From Clostridium magnum DSM 2767 (GTDB lineage Bacteria > Bacillota > Clostridia > Clostridiales > Clostridiaceae): 64,000 nucleotides of DNA. The stretch is taken from contig NZ_LWAE01000001.1 of the NCBI RefSeq assembly GCF_001623875.1, forward strand, positions 496,001 through 560,000. Direction: 5' to 3'. The notes beneath the pieces are model-generated. The model ran no database searches. It was not told the DNA's origin and was given only the letters and a program-made list of their open reading frames with translations. Position numbers and translations under genes: made by a program. Shown here one piece after another: positions 49,247-61,491 of this stretch; positions within the stretch are counted from its first letter, which is position 1, and every line of letters begins with the position of its first letter.

Positions 49247-49336
49247 AAATATTAAATTTCCTACTTTGAATACAAATATCTTCATAAGACATGGCAGTAC
49301 AAATTAATAACATATATGAAATGGAGGTTAATATTG

Positions 49337-50290
49337 ATGGGATTAGGTGTCTTAACAAGTGGAGGGGATGCTCCAGGAATGAATGCTGCTATAAGGGCAG
49401 TAGTAAAAACAGCAAATTATAATAATATTGAAGTAGTGGGAATAAGACGTGGATACCAAGGTTTGATGGACGGTGATATTCAAAGATTAACTTCTCTAGA
49501 TGTAGAGAATATATCAGGCAGGGGTGGAACCATTTTGAAAACTGCTAGATGTTTGCAGTTCATGGAGGAAGAAGGGAGAGAAAAAGCTTTAGAGATACTA
49601 AAAAAGTTTGATATAAATGCTTTAGTTGTAATTGGTGGTGAAGGATCATTTAAAGGAGCAGATAAACTACATAAATTAGGTGTTAAGGTTGTGGGGATAC
49701 CTGGAACTATAGATAATGATTTAACATATACGGATTATTCAATAGGCTTTGATACTACCTTAAATACCGTACTGGATTGTATTGCTAAAATAAAAGATAC
49801 AGATTTTTCGCATGACAAAACTACTATTGTTGAAGTTATGGGAAGATATTGTGGTGATTTAGCTCTATATTCAGCATTAGCTGGTGGTGGAGATATAATA
49901 TCAATTCCAGAAAAAAGATTGGATTTTGATACTATATGTTCAAAACTAAAACTAAGAATGAGTGCTGAAAAAAATGACAATATAGTTATAATTACAGAAA
50001 GAATGTATGATTTACAGGAACTAAAAAAATACATTGAAGGAAAATTAGGAGTTGATGTGAGAACTACTGTGCTAGGGTTTATACAAAGAGGTGGGAATCC
50101 TTCAGCATTTGATAGAGTATTGGCAAGTAAGATGGGGGTTGCTGCAGTAAACTTATTAATTAATGATTACTCAGGGCGAGCTGTTGGAATTAAGAAGAAT
50201 GAAATGATAGACACAGAATTTAAAAATGTTAACACTAAAATCAATAATAAGAAGGATGACCATAATATATTAAATATGCTTATATACTAG
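49337..50290 (+). CDS. phosphofructokinase (PfkA) family kinase, possible deoxy-keto-gluconate kinase
   Basis: 317 residues of the PfkA fold: GGDAPGMNAAIR start, ATP-type glycines kept (GGEGS, PGTIDND), so ATP- not pyrophosphate-dependent. Compared with E. coli PfkA numbering, Asp103 is Glu102, Arg162 is Lys161 and His249 is Phe248; Arg162 and His249 normally hold the 6-phosphate of fructose-6-phosphate. Asp127, Asp129, Arg243 and Arg252 are kept. The shift suggests a substrate lacking that phosphate. The frame opens at 49316; GGAGG (49323-49327) suits ATG 49337. Confidence 0.85.
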   Translation: MGLGVLTSGGDAPGMNAAIRAVVKTANYNNIEVVGIRRGYQGLMDGDIQRLTSLDVENISGRGGTILKTARCLQFMEEEGREKALEILKKFDINALVVIGGEGSFKGADKLHKLGVKVVGIPGTIDNDLTYTDYSIGFDTTLNTVLDCIAKIKDTDFSHDKTTIVEVMGRYCGDLALYSALAGGGDIISIPEKRLDFDTICSKLKLRMSAEKNDNIVIITERMYDLQELKKYIEGKLGVDVRTTVLGFIQRGGNPSAFDRVLASKMGVAAVNLLINDYSGRAVGIKKNEMIDTEFKNVNTKINNKKDDHNILNMLIY

Positions 50291-50616
50291 ACAATAGGTT
50301 GATATAAAATTACTGTCAATCATATTTATATCTTCATGAACCTGACAATTTACAGGGCTAAATCATAAGTGAAAAAGTGAGTGGATAAACCTAAATATAG
50401 GAGGCTAATCCACTCTTTGTTTTTATATAAAATAGTATATAATTAGTTTGTATGACATTTTATGTAAGTATTAACGAAGAAGAAATAAACTAATGAGTAA
50501 TTTAAGTCAAATCCTCGAACTGAAAGATGGTGTAGCAGGTATTTTGAAATATTTGAGTATTTTACATTTTTTTATATAATTAGATAGAAGTATGTGATGA
50601 TTTGGGGGAATTTTAA
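50291..50616 (+). other. 326-base gap before the cobalamin genes
   Basis: Holds the 50379 terminator and otherwise AT-rich DNA. A possible 28-codon ORF (ATG at 50493, stop at 50577-50579) lacks a good ribosome site and is not annotated. I looked for a cobalamin riboswitch because cob genes follow; its GCCACTG-type core was not found. No promoter assigned. Confidence 0.5.
50379..50426 (+). terminator. terminator ending the inositol cluster
   Basis: GAGTGGAT (50379-50386) pairs with ATCCACTC (50408-50415), with inner CCTA/TAGG pairs, followed by TTTGTTTTTATA. Confidence 0.88.
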
Positions 50617-51204
50617 TTGAATTTATATTTTGTAAGACATGGGGAAACAGAGCATAATAAAAAGGGATGTTATTATGGAAGTATCGATGTGAGTATTACA
50701 GAAAAAGGTGTTTTACAGGCTGAAAAAGGGTCAGAAAAATTGAAAGACGTAAATTTTGGAAAAGTATATGTTAGTGAACTGAAAAGAGCAGTACAAACAG
50801 CTAATATTTTATTGAAAGACAAGCAATTTGAACTAATAAAGGATAAAAGAATAAATGAAACAAATTTTGGGGTATTTGAAGGAAAAAGCCATGAAGAAAT
50901 AAAAGCCCTTTATGCGAATGAGTGGAAGCATTGGTGCAATGATTGGAAAGGTTTTACTCCGCCAGAAGGAGAGAGCTACATACAGTTTTATAACAGAGTA
51001 AAAAGTTTTATGGATGACATTTTGAAGCTCAATGAAGATAATGTTCTAATTGTAACTCATGGTGGGGTTATAAGATCTGTATATTGCTACTTGTTAGGGG
51101 GAAATTTAGATTTTTTCTGGAGCTTTGGATCTAGAAACTGTGATATAACTATTATAAAATATGAATATGAAAACTTATACATAGATAGTATAACTCATGT
51201 ATAA
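50617..51204 (+). CDS. cobC: histidine phosphatase family protein, probable alpha-ribazole phosphatase
   Basis: 195 residues of the phosphoglycerate-mutase-like superfamily. Catalytic RHGE (FVRHGETEHNKKG, His about 8) and the second His in VTHGGVIR (about 150) are clear. Its place directly before cobS and cobU makes removal of the 5'-phosphate from alpha-ribazole phosphate the likely job. TTG start behind TTTGGGGGAATTTTAA. Other members of this fold cleave many phosphates, so the cob role rests on neighbourhood. Confidence 0.85.
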   Translation: MNLYFVRHGETEHNKKGCYYGSIDVSITEKGVLQAEKGSEKLKDVNFGKVYVSELKRAVQTANILLKDKQFELIKDKRINETNFGVFEGKSHEEIKALYANEWKHWCNDWKGFTPPEGESYIQFYNRVKSFMDDILKLNEDNVLIVTHGGVIRSVYCYLLGGNLDFFWSFGSRNCDITIIKYEYENLYIDSITHV

Positions 51205-51229
51205 TTAGCAAGGGGGAGAAGAGAATATT

Positions 51230-51979
51230 ATGAAAGAAACTATATGTAATTTATTATTATTTATTCAATTTTTCACAAGGATTCCTATAAATTTAAGTTT
51301 ACCTTGTGAAAGTAAGAATTTTAGAAGAGGCTCTGTGTTTTTGCCGATTGTTGGATTAATAATAGGTGGAATTCAATGGGGGGCATATAAACTTTTTATA
51401 CAAATTTTACCCTTAGAGCCAACGGTAGTTATTGTATTGTTAATAGGAGTACTGTTAACAGGAGGACTGCATATCGATGGCCTTGGAGATACCTGTGATG
51501 GTTTTTTTGCATTTAAGGGCAGTGATAGAATAATTGAAATAATGAAAGATAGTAGAATAGGAACTTATTCCTGTATAGCTACTATATTTGATTTCCTTTT
51601 TAAATATACACTAATAGTAGCTATAGCTCCTAAGTTTTCTATAGCAATAATAGTAGCTCCTATGATATCAAGATTTACTACAGTATTCTTGTCAGCTATG
51701 GGTAATACCGCTAAAAATACAGGTACAGGGAATTTATTTATAGGCAACATTGGCAAGATGCAGTTGGTTATTACCGTTTTAATAACAACAGGAATTCTCA
51801 TATTAGTCATGAATCCTAAATATGTAATAATACTATTAGTTTCAGGTATAATTTTATCAGTTGTACTTAATGAATTTTGTAAAAGTAAGATAGGTGGAAT
51901 AACAGGAGATATTCTTGGAGCAAATAATGAATTAGTAGAAATATTAACTCTAATTTTGATTGCTATAATTATGAAATAA
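51230..51979 (+). CDS. cobS: adenosylcobinamide-GDP ribazoletransferase
   Basis: 249 residues, integral membrane enzyme that joins adenosylcobinamide-GDP to alpha-ribazole to make adenosylcobalamin. Signature GGLHIDGLGDTCDGFF (about 82-97) and DSRIGTYS (about 105-112) are typical CobS segments. Begins 25 bases after cobC with an AAGGGGGAGAAGAG ribosome site. Confidence 0.95.
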   Translation: MKETICNLLLFIQFFTRIPINLSLPCESKNFRRGSVFLPIVGLIIGGIQWGAYKLFIQILPLEPTVVIVLLIGVLLTGGLHIDGLGDTCDGFFAFKGSDRIIEIMKDSRIGTYSCIATIFDFLFKYTLIVAIAPKFSIAIIVAPMISRFTTVFLSAMGNTAKNTGTGNLFIGNIGKMQLVITVLITTGILILVMNPKYVIILLVSGIILSVVLNEFCKSKIGGITGDILGANNELVEILTLILIAIIMK

Positions 51980-52050
51980 ATTAAAATCTTAATCAAATGG
52001 CAATATTAAAGCGGATAGTTATCGTATGAAAGTGAAGAGGAGAGAGTAAA

Positions 52051-52599
52051 ATGGGAAAAGTGATATTAGTTACTGGAGGAAGTAGGAGTGGAAAAAGTAC
52101 TTTTGCAGAAAAATTATTAGAGGATAAAGATGATGTACTTTATATTGCCACTGCAATGGTAACAGATAAAGAAATGGAAAAAAGAGTTCAAAAGCATAAA
52201 GAGAGAAGAAACTCTAAATGGGGTACTCACGAAGGATATAAGGAATTAGATAAGGTAATTAAAGAAGATTGTCATAAATATATAATGCTAGAGTGCATAG
52301 GTACTATGGTTACAAACTTAATGTTTGATAAAAATTATGATTTTGATACTATGTCACAACAGGATATAATAAAACTTAGCCAGCATATAAAATCAGAAGT
52401 GGAAAAAGTGATTGTAATTGCAAAGGAAAATAATAAAGAACTAATTATCGTCACAAATGAAGTAGGTTGGAGTTTAGTTTCTGAGCATAGGTTGGGAAGA
52501 ATCTTTAGTGATATTTTAGGAAACTTAAATCAGTTAATAGCAAATTTAAGTGATGAAGTATATCTCGTAGCTTGTGGACTTCCTTTAAAATTAAAGTAA
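52051..52599 (+). CDS. cobU: adenosylcobinamide kinase/guanylyltransferase
   Basis: 182 residues. P-loop GGSRSGKST (about 8-16), RNSKWGTHE with the catalytic His region, and TNEVGWSLVSEHRLGR near the C-terminus are CobU hallmarks. It phosphorylates adenosylcobinamide and then adds GMP, giving the substrate of CobS. Present with cobC and cobS but no corrin-ring genes are here, so this set fits salvage or the final assembly steps. Confidence 0.96.
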   Translation: MGKVILVTGGSRSGKSTFAEKLLEDKDDVLYIATAMVTDKEMEKRVQKHKERRNSKWGTHEGYKELDKVIKEDCHKYIMLECIGTMVTNLMFDKNYDFDTMSQQDIIKLSQHIKSEVEKVIVIAKENNKELIIVTNEVGWSLVSEHRLGRIFSDILGNLNQLIANLSDEVYLVACGLPLKLK

Positions 52600-52617
52600 A
52601 AGAAAAGAGGTTATACT

Positions 52618-53670
52618 ATGGGAATGAGGAATGTTACCATAAGAAAAAATGTATTCATTGTGATTGTATTTATAATATTTATGTCTTTTTTTACTGGATG
52701 CAAGAAAACAGTAGAACCAGTTGAAAAAACGGAGTATATGCTTGGAACTATTTGTACGATAAAGGTTTACGATGCTGACAAAGAGGAGGCAATAACTAAG
52801 GCGTTTACTAGAATAAAAAATATAGAGGATAAAATGAGCGTTAATAAGGATGGAACTGAGCTGGATGCAGTAGGTGATGCTTCAGGAAAAAATCCTGTTA
52901 AAGTATCTGATGATACCTTTTATGTATTAAAAAAGGGAAGATATTATTCAGAACAGGCGAATGGTGCATTTGATATTACAGTAGGGCCGTTGGTTAAGTT
53001 ATGGGGAATAGGTACAGACAAAGCAAGAGTTCCATCAAAAGAAGAAATAGAGGTAAAAAAGTCTTTAATTAATTATAAGGATTTAATTTTAGATGAACAA
53101 AATAAGACTGCTTTTCTAAAAATACCTGAAATGTCTTTAGATTTGGGTGGTATAGCAAAAGGCTATGCTGCAGATGAAGCAGCTAGAATACTAAAAGAAA
53201 ATGGTGTACAGCATGGAATTGTAAATCTTGGAGGCAATATACTTGCCATTAATAGTAACCCAGATGGAAGCCCGTGGAGGGTGGGAATTCAAAATCCATT
53301 TGAGGCTAGAGGTGGTGTTTTAGGATCAGTAGAGATTACTAATAAAACAGTAGTAACTTCAGGAATATATGAAAGATATCTTGAGCAAAACGGTAAGAAA
53401 TACCACCATATATTGAATCCATTTACAGGATACCCTATGGAGGATTCCCTCGCTAGTGTAACAATAATTACAGATACATCTATAGATGCAGATGCTATGA
53501 CAAAAAATATATTCTATAAGGGAATAGATAAAGGCTTAGAATATGTTAAAACTTTGAAAGGCATAGAGGCTATTTTTGTAACTAAAGATAAAGAAGTTTA
53601 TATTACAGATGGATTAAAAGGAAATTTAAAAATATCGAATTCAGAATTTACATTGAAAAATAATAAATAG
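52618..53670 (+). CDS. apbE: FAD:protein FMN transferase
   Basis: 350 residues, lipoprotein (signal with lipobox FTGC, Cys about 29). The ApbE core DLGGIAKGYAADEA (about 178-191) and HHILNPFTGYP (about 261-271) are present. It attaches FMN covalently to target threonines, for instance in Rnf/Nqr subunits or secreted flavoproteins. It begins 18 bases after cobU, so they share a transcript although function is unrelated. No flavoprotein target lies in the window. Confidence 0.95.
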   Translation: MGMRNVTIRKNVFIVIVFIIFMSFFTGCKKTVEPVEKTEYMLGTICTIKVYDADKEEAITKAFTRIKNIEDKMSVNKDGTELDAVGDASGKNPVKVSDDTFYVLKKGRYYSEQANGAFDITVGPLVKLWGIGTDKARVPSKEEIEVKKSLINYKDLILDEQNKTAFLKIPEMSLDLGGIAKGYAADEAARILKENGVQHGIVNLGGNILAINSNPDGSPWRVGIQNPFEARGGVLGSVEITNKTVVTSGIYERYLEQNGKKYHHILNPFTGYPMEDSLASVTIITDTSIDADAMTKNIFYKGIDKGLEYVKTLKGIEAIFVTKDKEVYITDGLKGNLKISNSEFTLKNNK

Positions 53671-53915
53671 TTTTAAAAAATAATGTTATAGATATTATTA
53701 GCAATATAAAAATAAATAATAAGTCTTGATACGTTGATTAGTTAATATTACAATTATATTATAAGTCAGTTATACTTTAGTAGGTTACTATTAAGTTACT
53801 ATTGAACTGAAAAGTGCTTTCTTGAATTTTTCATAAAATAAAAATATAATAAACTTATGGTAAGCGTACATAATAATACTGGTATAACAAATATAAATGA
53901 AGAGAGGTATATAAT

Positions 53916-54107
53916 ATGGAAAAAGTAACAAAGGATATGACAATAGGCGAGATAATTAGAATGAATCCTAGATATGCAGAAGTTTTAATGACTTTTGGTA
54001 TGGGATGTGTTGGATGCCCATCAGCACAAGGTGAAACAATAGAAGAAGCATCTCAAGTACATGGTTTAGATATCGATAATTTATTAAGAGCTTTAAATGC
54101 ACTATAA
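53916..54107 (+). CDS. DUF1858 small redox-disulfide protein
   Basis: 63 residues. DUF1858 pattern: TIGEIIRMNPRYAEVLMTFG, then MGCVGCPSAQGETIEEA with the paired cysteines CVGC, and a helical end. Such proteins occur beside hybrid cluster proteins and other iron-sulfur enzymes and may be redox-active; the partner is not visible here. AGAGAGGTATATA ribosome site. Ends at a bidirectional terminator. Confidence 0.88.
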   Translation: MEKVTKDMTIGEIIRMNPRYAEVLMTFGMGCVGCPSAQGETIEEASQVHGLDIDNLLRALNAL

Positions 54108-54132
54108 TTATTAATTTACAATAAAAAAATTT

Positions 54133-54165
54133 AAACTCCCGTTTTTCAACAGGGAGTTTTTTTAT
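54133..54165. terminator. bidirectional terminator between DUF1858 and CDF genes
   Basis: AAACTCCC (54133-54140) pairs with GGGAGTTT (54152-54159), with T-rich tails on both strands. Confidence 0.85.
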
Positions 54166-54175
54166 CTCTATATAA

Positions 54176-55063
54176 TCAACATTTATGATTGCAGCAAGTG
54201 CACTGATGAGTACAGGATTCCAGATGTATCATAACATCAGTATTTTTTAATAAACTTTCAAGTTCATCCTCTATAATATCACATATGTCATGTGCACTCT
54301 TTATAGACATATCTTCAGGAAAAACGAGGTGCAAGTCGATATACTTAGTAGATCCGGATTTTCTTGTCTTTAAATCATGGAAATCGCAGTATACAGAGCT
54401 ATGCTTAGATATAGCATTAGTTATTATACTAATTTCTTCTTCTGATAGACTAACATCCAGCAGAGGATTAAAAGCAGTTTTAAGAAGATAATATGCTTCC
54501 TTCAAAATAAATATTGCAACTAGGATAGCAACTATAGGATCTAAAAAGTTTAACTTTGTAATCCAAATCAATAACAATCCAAATCCAACACCAAGAGATG
54601 TATATACGTCTGCTTTCAAGTGGAGTGCATCTGCCTCTAAAGCTATTGAATCCTCTTCTTTAGCCACTTTATATAATTTTTTAGATACGATAAAGTTAAT
54701 TCCAGCAGAAACAAACATGACAATAAAACCTATACCTAAAGACTCTATATGCTCTGGATTAATTATCTTTTTTAATGCTTCAACTATTATCCAAACTGAG
54801 GCTGAAAAAATTAGAAGTGCTTCTATAACTCCGGAAATATTCTCAATTTTACCATGTCCATAAGGGTGATGTGCATCAGCAGGTTTGTCTGATATTCTAA
54901 CGGAAAAAAAGGCTATTATGGCAGCCACTAAGTCCATGGTTGAATGGATGGCCTCAGAAATTATACTTACCGAACCTGTAAAAATGCCTACAATAAGTTT
55001 AATGATTATAAGAATTGTATTAGAAAGCACTGAAAGTCTTGCTATTTTAATTTTAGCATTCAT
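54176..55063 (-). CDS. cation diffusion facilitator metal exporter
   Basis: 295 residues, six membrane spans, CDF family. Metal-site residues: SEAIHSTMDL in TM2 and ALEADALHLKADV in TM5 (the paired His/Asp), plus the interhelix HPYGHGKIENI. The C-terminal domain ends CTHQCTCCNHKC, an unusual Cys-rich tail that could bind zinc or iron. It exports Zn, Fe or Mn. Divergent from PFOR across a gap with candidate operators. Confidence 0.9.
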   Translation of the reverse strand: MNAKIKIARLSVLSNTILIIIKLIVGIFTGSVSIISEAIHSTMDLVAAIIAFFSVRISDKPADAHHPYGHGKIENISGVIEALLIFSASVWIIVEALKKIINPEHIESLGIGFIVMFVSAGINFIVSKKLYKVAKEEDSIALEADALHLKADVYTSLGVGFGLLLIWITKLNFLDPIVAILVAIFILKEAYYLLKTAFNPLLDVSLSEEEISIITNAISKHSSVYCDFHDLKTRKSGSTKYIDLHLVFPEDMSIKSAHDICDIIEDELESLLKNTDVMIHLESCTHQCTCCNHKC

Positions 55064-58944
<3,881 letters not shown>

Positions 58945-58993
58945 TTATTGAATTTTAAGATAAGTCTATATTAAATCCATATCTAATAAATTT

Positions 58994-59034
58994 AATAAGC
59001 ATCATGTGTAGGGTTATCTCTTATGGTGCTTATT
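58994..59034 (+). terminator. hairpin after PFOR
   Basis: AATAAGCATCAT (58994-59005) pairs with ATGGTGCTTATT (59023-59034) with one G-T pair. A stronger hairpin follows at 59041. Confidence 0.6.
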
Positions 59035-59040
59035 TATGCA

Positions 59041-59076
59041 ATAAAAGAGTCCTCTACAAGAAGAGGACTCTTTTAT
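59041..59076. terminator. bidirectional terminator after PFOR
   Basis: ATAAAAGAGTCCTCT (59041-59055) pairs with AGAGGACTCTTTTAT (59062-59076); short loop, T-rich arms on both strands. Serves PFOR and the minus-strand small gene. Confidence 0.88.
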
Positions 59077-59094
59077 TATAGTACATCAAATCTA

Positions 59095-59262
59095 TTATTT
59101 TTCATTACTATCAACATAATCTTTTGCATTTCGAGTTTCATTTTCACTAGGTATACTTACATTGGAAACAGGTTTTGTTTCTTCAATATTAGCCCATGAA
59201 GCAGTCTCATGTTTTTCAATAGGTGTTTCAAAAGAACAGCTTTTAATAGTCTTTTTACTCAT
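59095..59262 (-). CDS. DUF3787-like small protein
   Basis: About 55 residues from ATG at 59262 (AAGGGATGG is the ribosome site and includes part of the upstream start at 59280). Segment FETPIEKHETASWANIEETK followed by PVSNVSIPSE and NAKDYVDSNEK resembles a short clostridial family I know as DUF3787; assignment is by eye. Soluble, no membrane span. Function unknown. Confidence 0.65.
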   Translation of the reverse strand: MSKKTIKSCSFETPIEKHETASWANIEETKPVSNVSIPSENETRNAKDYVDSNEK

Positions 59263-59499
59263 TTCTATCCATCCCTTCATATTAATATTTTATGACTCTT
59301 TCATATATTAGTATTTTCAAAGTTTATAAAAGCTATAAGTAGAATTATTAATAAAATAAGTAGGTATGTGGAAATAACATAAGAATATATAAGTTAACTC
59401 TGTAGAATAATAAGTTATAAATATTAATTTTTTGAAGTAAATCTTGTGATTAAGTTTAATTGAATGAAAAAATATTAAATTTGAGTTAAGAGGTGTTAA

Positions 59500-59985
59500 T
59501 TGTCAATGATAATTATTTATCACGATGTAGGAGGAACACATTCTACAGCAGTTGCAGCCAATATTCATATAAACAATCTACCAATAGATAAAGTTCCAGA
59601 TAAAAATGAAATACTATCTCTCCCGACTTTTGACAAAATACAGAAAAGTCAGCTTGGACACTTATTATACATAGGGGAAGATGAATTTGGGTTTAAGGTA
59701 TATACACTTGGTCGTAAATATAAGCCTAATTTTGTAATCCCAGCAATGGTAGATTCCTTTAATATTGCTGGAATAAAAGCAGAGGAGCTTTATATAGTTG
59801 ACACTCATCCTGCGGTAAACATATGGATGAAAATAGGGGGATTTTCATCTCGACGATTAAATCTTGTTACCTTTGGAAGACCTATAGTGACTTATGGAAC
59901 TTTAAAAACCTATAAAAATATTGCAGCTATAGTAAGAGGTGTTAAAGAAACAATAAAAAAGGGGAGGGTCACTAAGAAAAATTAG
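59500..59985 (+). CDS. DUF3189 family protein
   Basis: 161 residues. Pattern IIIYHDVGGTHSTAVAANIH at the start is typical of DUF3189; function of the family is not known, though related clostridial genes occur near spore-formation loci. TTG at 59500 or ATG at 59506 are both in frame; AGAGGTG (59488-59494) suits either. It stands alone upstream of family A repeat copy 2. Confidence 0.75.
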   Translation: MSMIIIYHDVGGTHSTAVAANIHINNLPIDKVPDKNEILSLPTFDKIQKSQLGHLLYIGEDEFGFKVYTLGRKYKPNFVIPAMVDSFNIAGIKAEELYIVDTHPAVNIWMKIGGFSSRRLNLVTFGRPIVTYGTLKTYKNIAAIVRGVKETIKKGRVTKKN

Positions 59986-60076
59986 AGATAGCTATTAATG
60001 TATATTACAACTTTTTAATGAGAAACTATTATAGGAATGTTAAAGTTTGATATTATATTAGTTCTTTAGGAAGCTT

Positions 60077-60211
60077 ATGAAGTGTAAACTTGAATCAGAT
60101 GGGGGTTCAAACCCCACCTGACTATTAGTTGAACGAATCCAGGGGCGTAGCCGCTCTTTACTCCCACTTTGTAGAAGATGGGAGTATTAGAGCGGGTAGT
60201 CGTCGGATAAA
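60077..60211 (+). repeat. intergenic structured repeat, family A, copy 2
   Basis: Full-length match to 6204-6336: ATGAAGTGTAAACTTGAATC, hairpin 1 (TCAGATGGGG/CCCCACCTGA), GTTGAACGAATCCAGG, hairpin 2 CGCTCTTTACTCCC.../GGGAGTATTAGAGCG, and end GTCGTCGGATAAA. Differences between copies sit partly as paired changes in stems. It lies 22 bases before the cupin gene. Confidence 0.78.
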
Positions 60212-60232
60212 TTTTGATAGGAGTGAAATTTT

Positions 60233-60586
60233 ATGAGGATCGAAAAAATAGCAGACAAAATGGTTTACTTGGATAATACATTTACCAAGAGAGTTTTATT
60301 CAATGAGGAAAAGGTTCTAGCTTTTGTTTTGAATCTCAAAAGTGGTCAAGAATTGCCACCACATCAGCATGAAGAAAGTGACTTAGTTCTTCATGTAATT
60401 GCAGGTAAAGGTGAATTGACAATAGATGGAAAAGTGAATAGTATTGAAGTAGGAGATGCTATTCATTGTGCAGGGGAGGAGATGTTTAGTTTAAAGAATA
60501 ATGGTAATGAAAATATGTCTTGTTTTGTAGTTATAGCACCAAGACCATCACCTAAAGCCTATGCTGATGAATTTGGAGATAAATAA
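60233..60586 (+). CDS. cupin-domain protein
   Basis: 117 residues, single cupin barrel. Motif 1: LPPHQHEESDLVLHVIAGKG (about residues 42-61) with metal-binding His/His/Glu; motif 2: EVGDAIHCAGEEMFSLKN. Small cupins bind metal and may act as enzymes or sensors; substrate unknown. ATAGGAGTGAAATTTT ribosome site. Ends at a hairpin at 60599. Confidence 0.88.
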   Translation: MRIEKIADKMVYLDNTFTKRVLFNEEKVLAFVLNLKSGQELPPHQHEESDLVLHVIAGKGELTIDGKVNSIEVGDAIHCAGEEMFSLKNNGNENMSCFVVIAPRPSPKAYADEFGDK

Positions 60587-60598
60587 GTAAATTTTAGA

Positions 60599-60640
60599 AG
60601 CTCTATTTATCTTATGACTAACAATCAGATAAATAGAGCT
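60599..60640 (+). terminator. terminator-like hairpin after the cupin gene
   Basis: AGCTCTATTTATC (60599-60611) pairs perfectly with GATAAATAGAGCT (60628-60640); weak T tail on the plus strand. Also a possible stop for the convergent minus-strand gene. Confidence 0.7.
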
Positions 60641-60714
60641 ACACTAAATTATCGCACATCTAAAAGATTAATTTAATCTTGTTTAAAATTTAAGTTTCCA
60701 CTTCATATAATTAA

Positions 60715-61359
60715 CTAACCTCCTAGTGTTATATCCTGCTCATCATACCATTGTAGTGCTTTATACACGTGTGATGGCTTAAAATCAGGCCAATAATCAT
60801 CTATAATATAAAAATCAGAGTATACAGATTGAACTGGCAAGAAGCCGCTAAGTCTTCGTCTACCACCCCATCTTATTATTAGATCTACCCTACTTATATC
60901 AGAGGATTTTAGTGAATTTACTATGTGCTTTCTGTTTGTAGTTTCTAAATCAAGAACGTCACTTAAATCCCATTCCCAACCATAGTTAACTAAAAAGTTA
61001 ATCTTCATAGTGCCTTTACCAAAAGTTTTTCTTTCGGTAAAGGGCAATAATTCCTTTGGAAACATAGGAGACTTAGTATTACCAACAACTAAAAGAGAAG
61101 CATCTTCTTTTGAAAGCATTTTAACAGCATCTATACAGGCTAGAGTAAAGGCTTTAGTCTGTACTGCTGGACGTTTAGTATTGTCAGTAGTAAATCCGTA
61201 GTAAGTTAGCTCATTAACACCCAGTTCCTTGCAAATTTTAAACAATTCCAATCCTGGCTTTAGTCCTGGTCCATACCCTTGCTCTTTACTTAAACCATTA
61301 TTTACTGCCCAACGTCTATTTCCATCAGGTATAATCCCAATATGATTTGGAACTCTCAT
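60715..61359 (-). CDS. divergent undecaprenyl diphosphate synthase (cis-prenyltransferase) family protein
   Basis: 214 residues, shorter than the usual ~250 of UppS. GIIPDGNRRWAV is the signature with catalytic Asp. But the usual GHxxG His is Tyr (GYGPG), STENWxRP is TTDNTKRP, and RTSGExRLSNF is RWGGRRRLSGF with YSDF for YSEF. These changes near the substrate site suggest another chain length or substrate. It is common for clostridia to have such an extra copy. Minus strand, followed by no obvious partner. Confidence 0.82.
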   Translation of the reverse strand: MRVPNHIGIIPDGNRRWAVNNGLSKEQGYGPGLKPGLELFKICKELGVNELTYYGFTTDNTKRPAVQTKAFTLACIDAVKMLSKEDASLLVVGNTKSPMFPKELLPFTERKTFGKGTMKINFLVNYGWEWDLSDVLDLETTNRKHIVNSLKSSDISRVDLIIRWGGRRRLSGFLPVQSVYSDFYIIDDYWPDFKPSHVYKALQWYDEQDITLGG

Positions 61360-61491
61360 ATGATAACCTCCTCAATATAAAACACTAATCTCATTATTAC
61401 CATTAGTTGCTAATATTATTCCGATTAGGAAAAGTTTGCTAGATATAATTAGGGTGATTTATCCTAATAATAATTATAGGGAGGTGTTACA

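Noticed and set aside
49637..49737. Pyrophosphate-dependent phosphofructokinase
   Set aside because: The two glycines marking ATP-dependent enzymes are kept (GGEGS and PGTIDND), so the pyrophosphate type is unlikely.
50493..50579. 28-codon ORF upstream of cobC
   Set aside because: Weak ribosome site and no recognisable content; most likely chance in AT-rich DNA.
50416..50616. Cobalamin riboswitch before cobC
   Set aside because: No GCCACTG-type core or long multi-helix leader is visible in the 200 bases before cobC.
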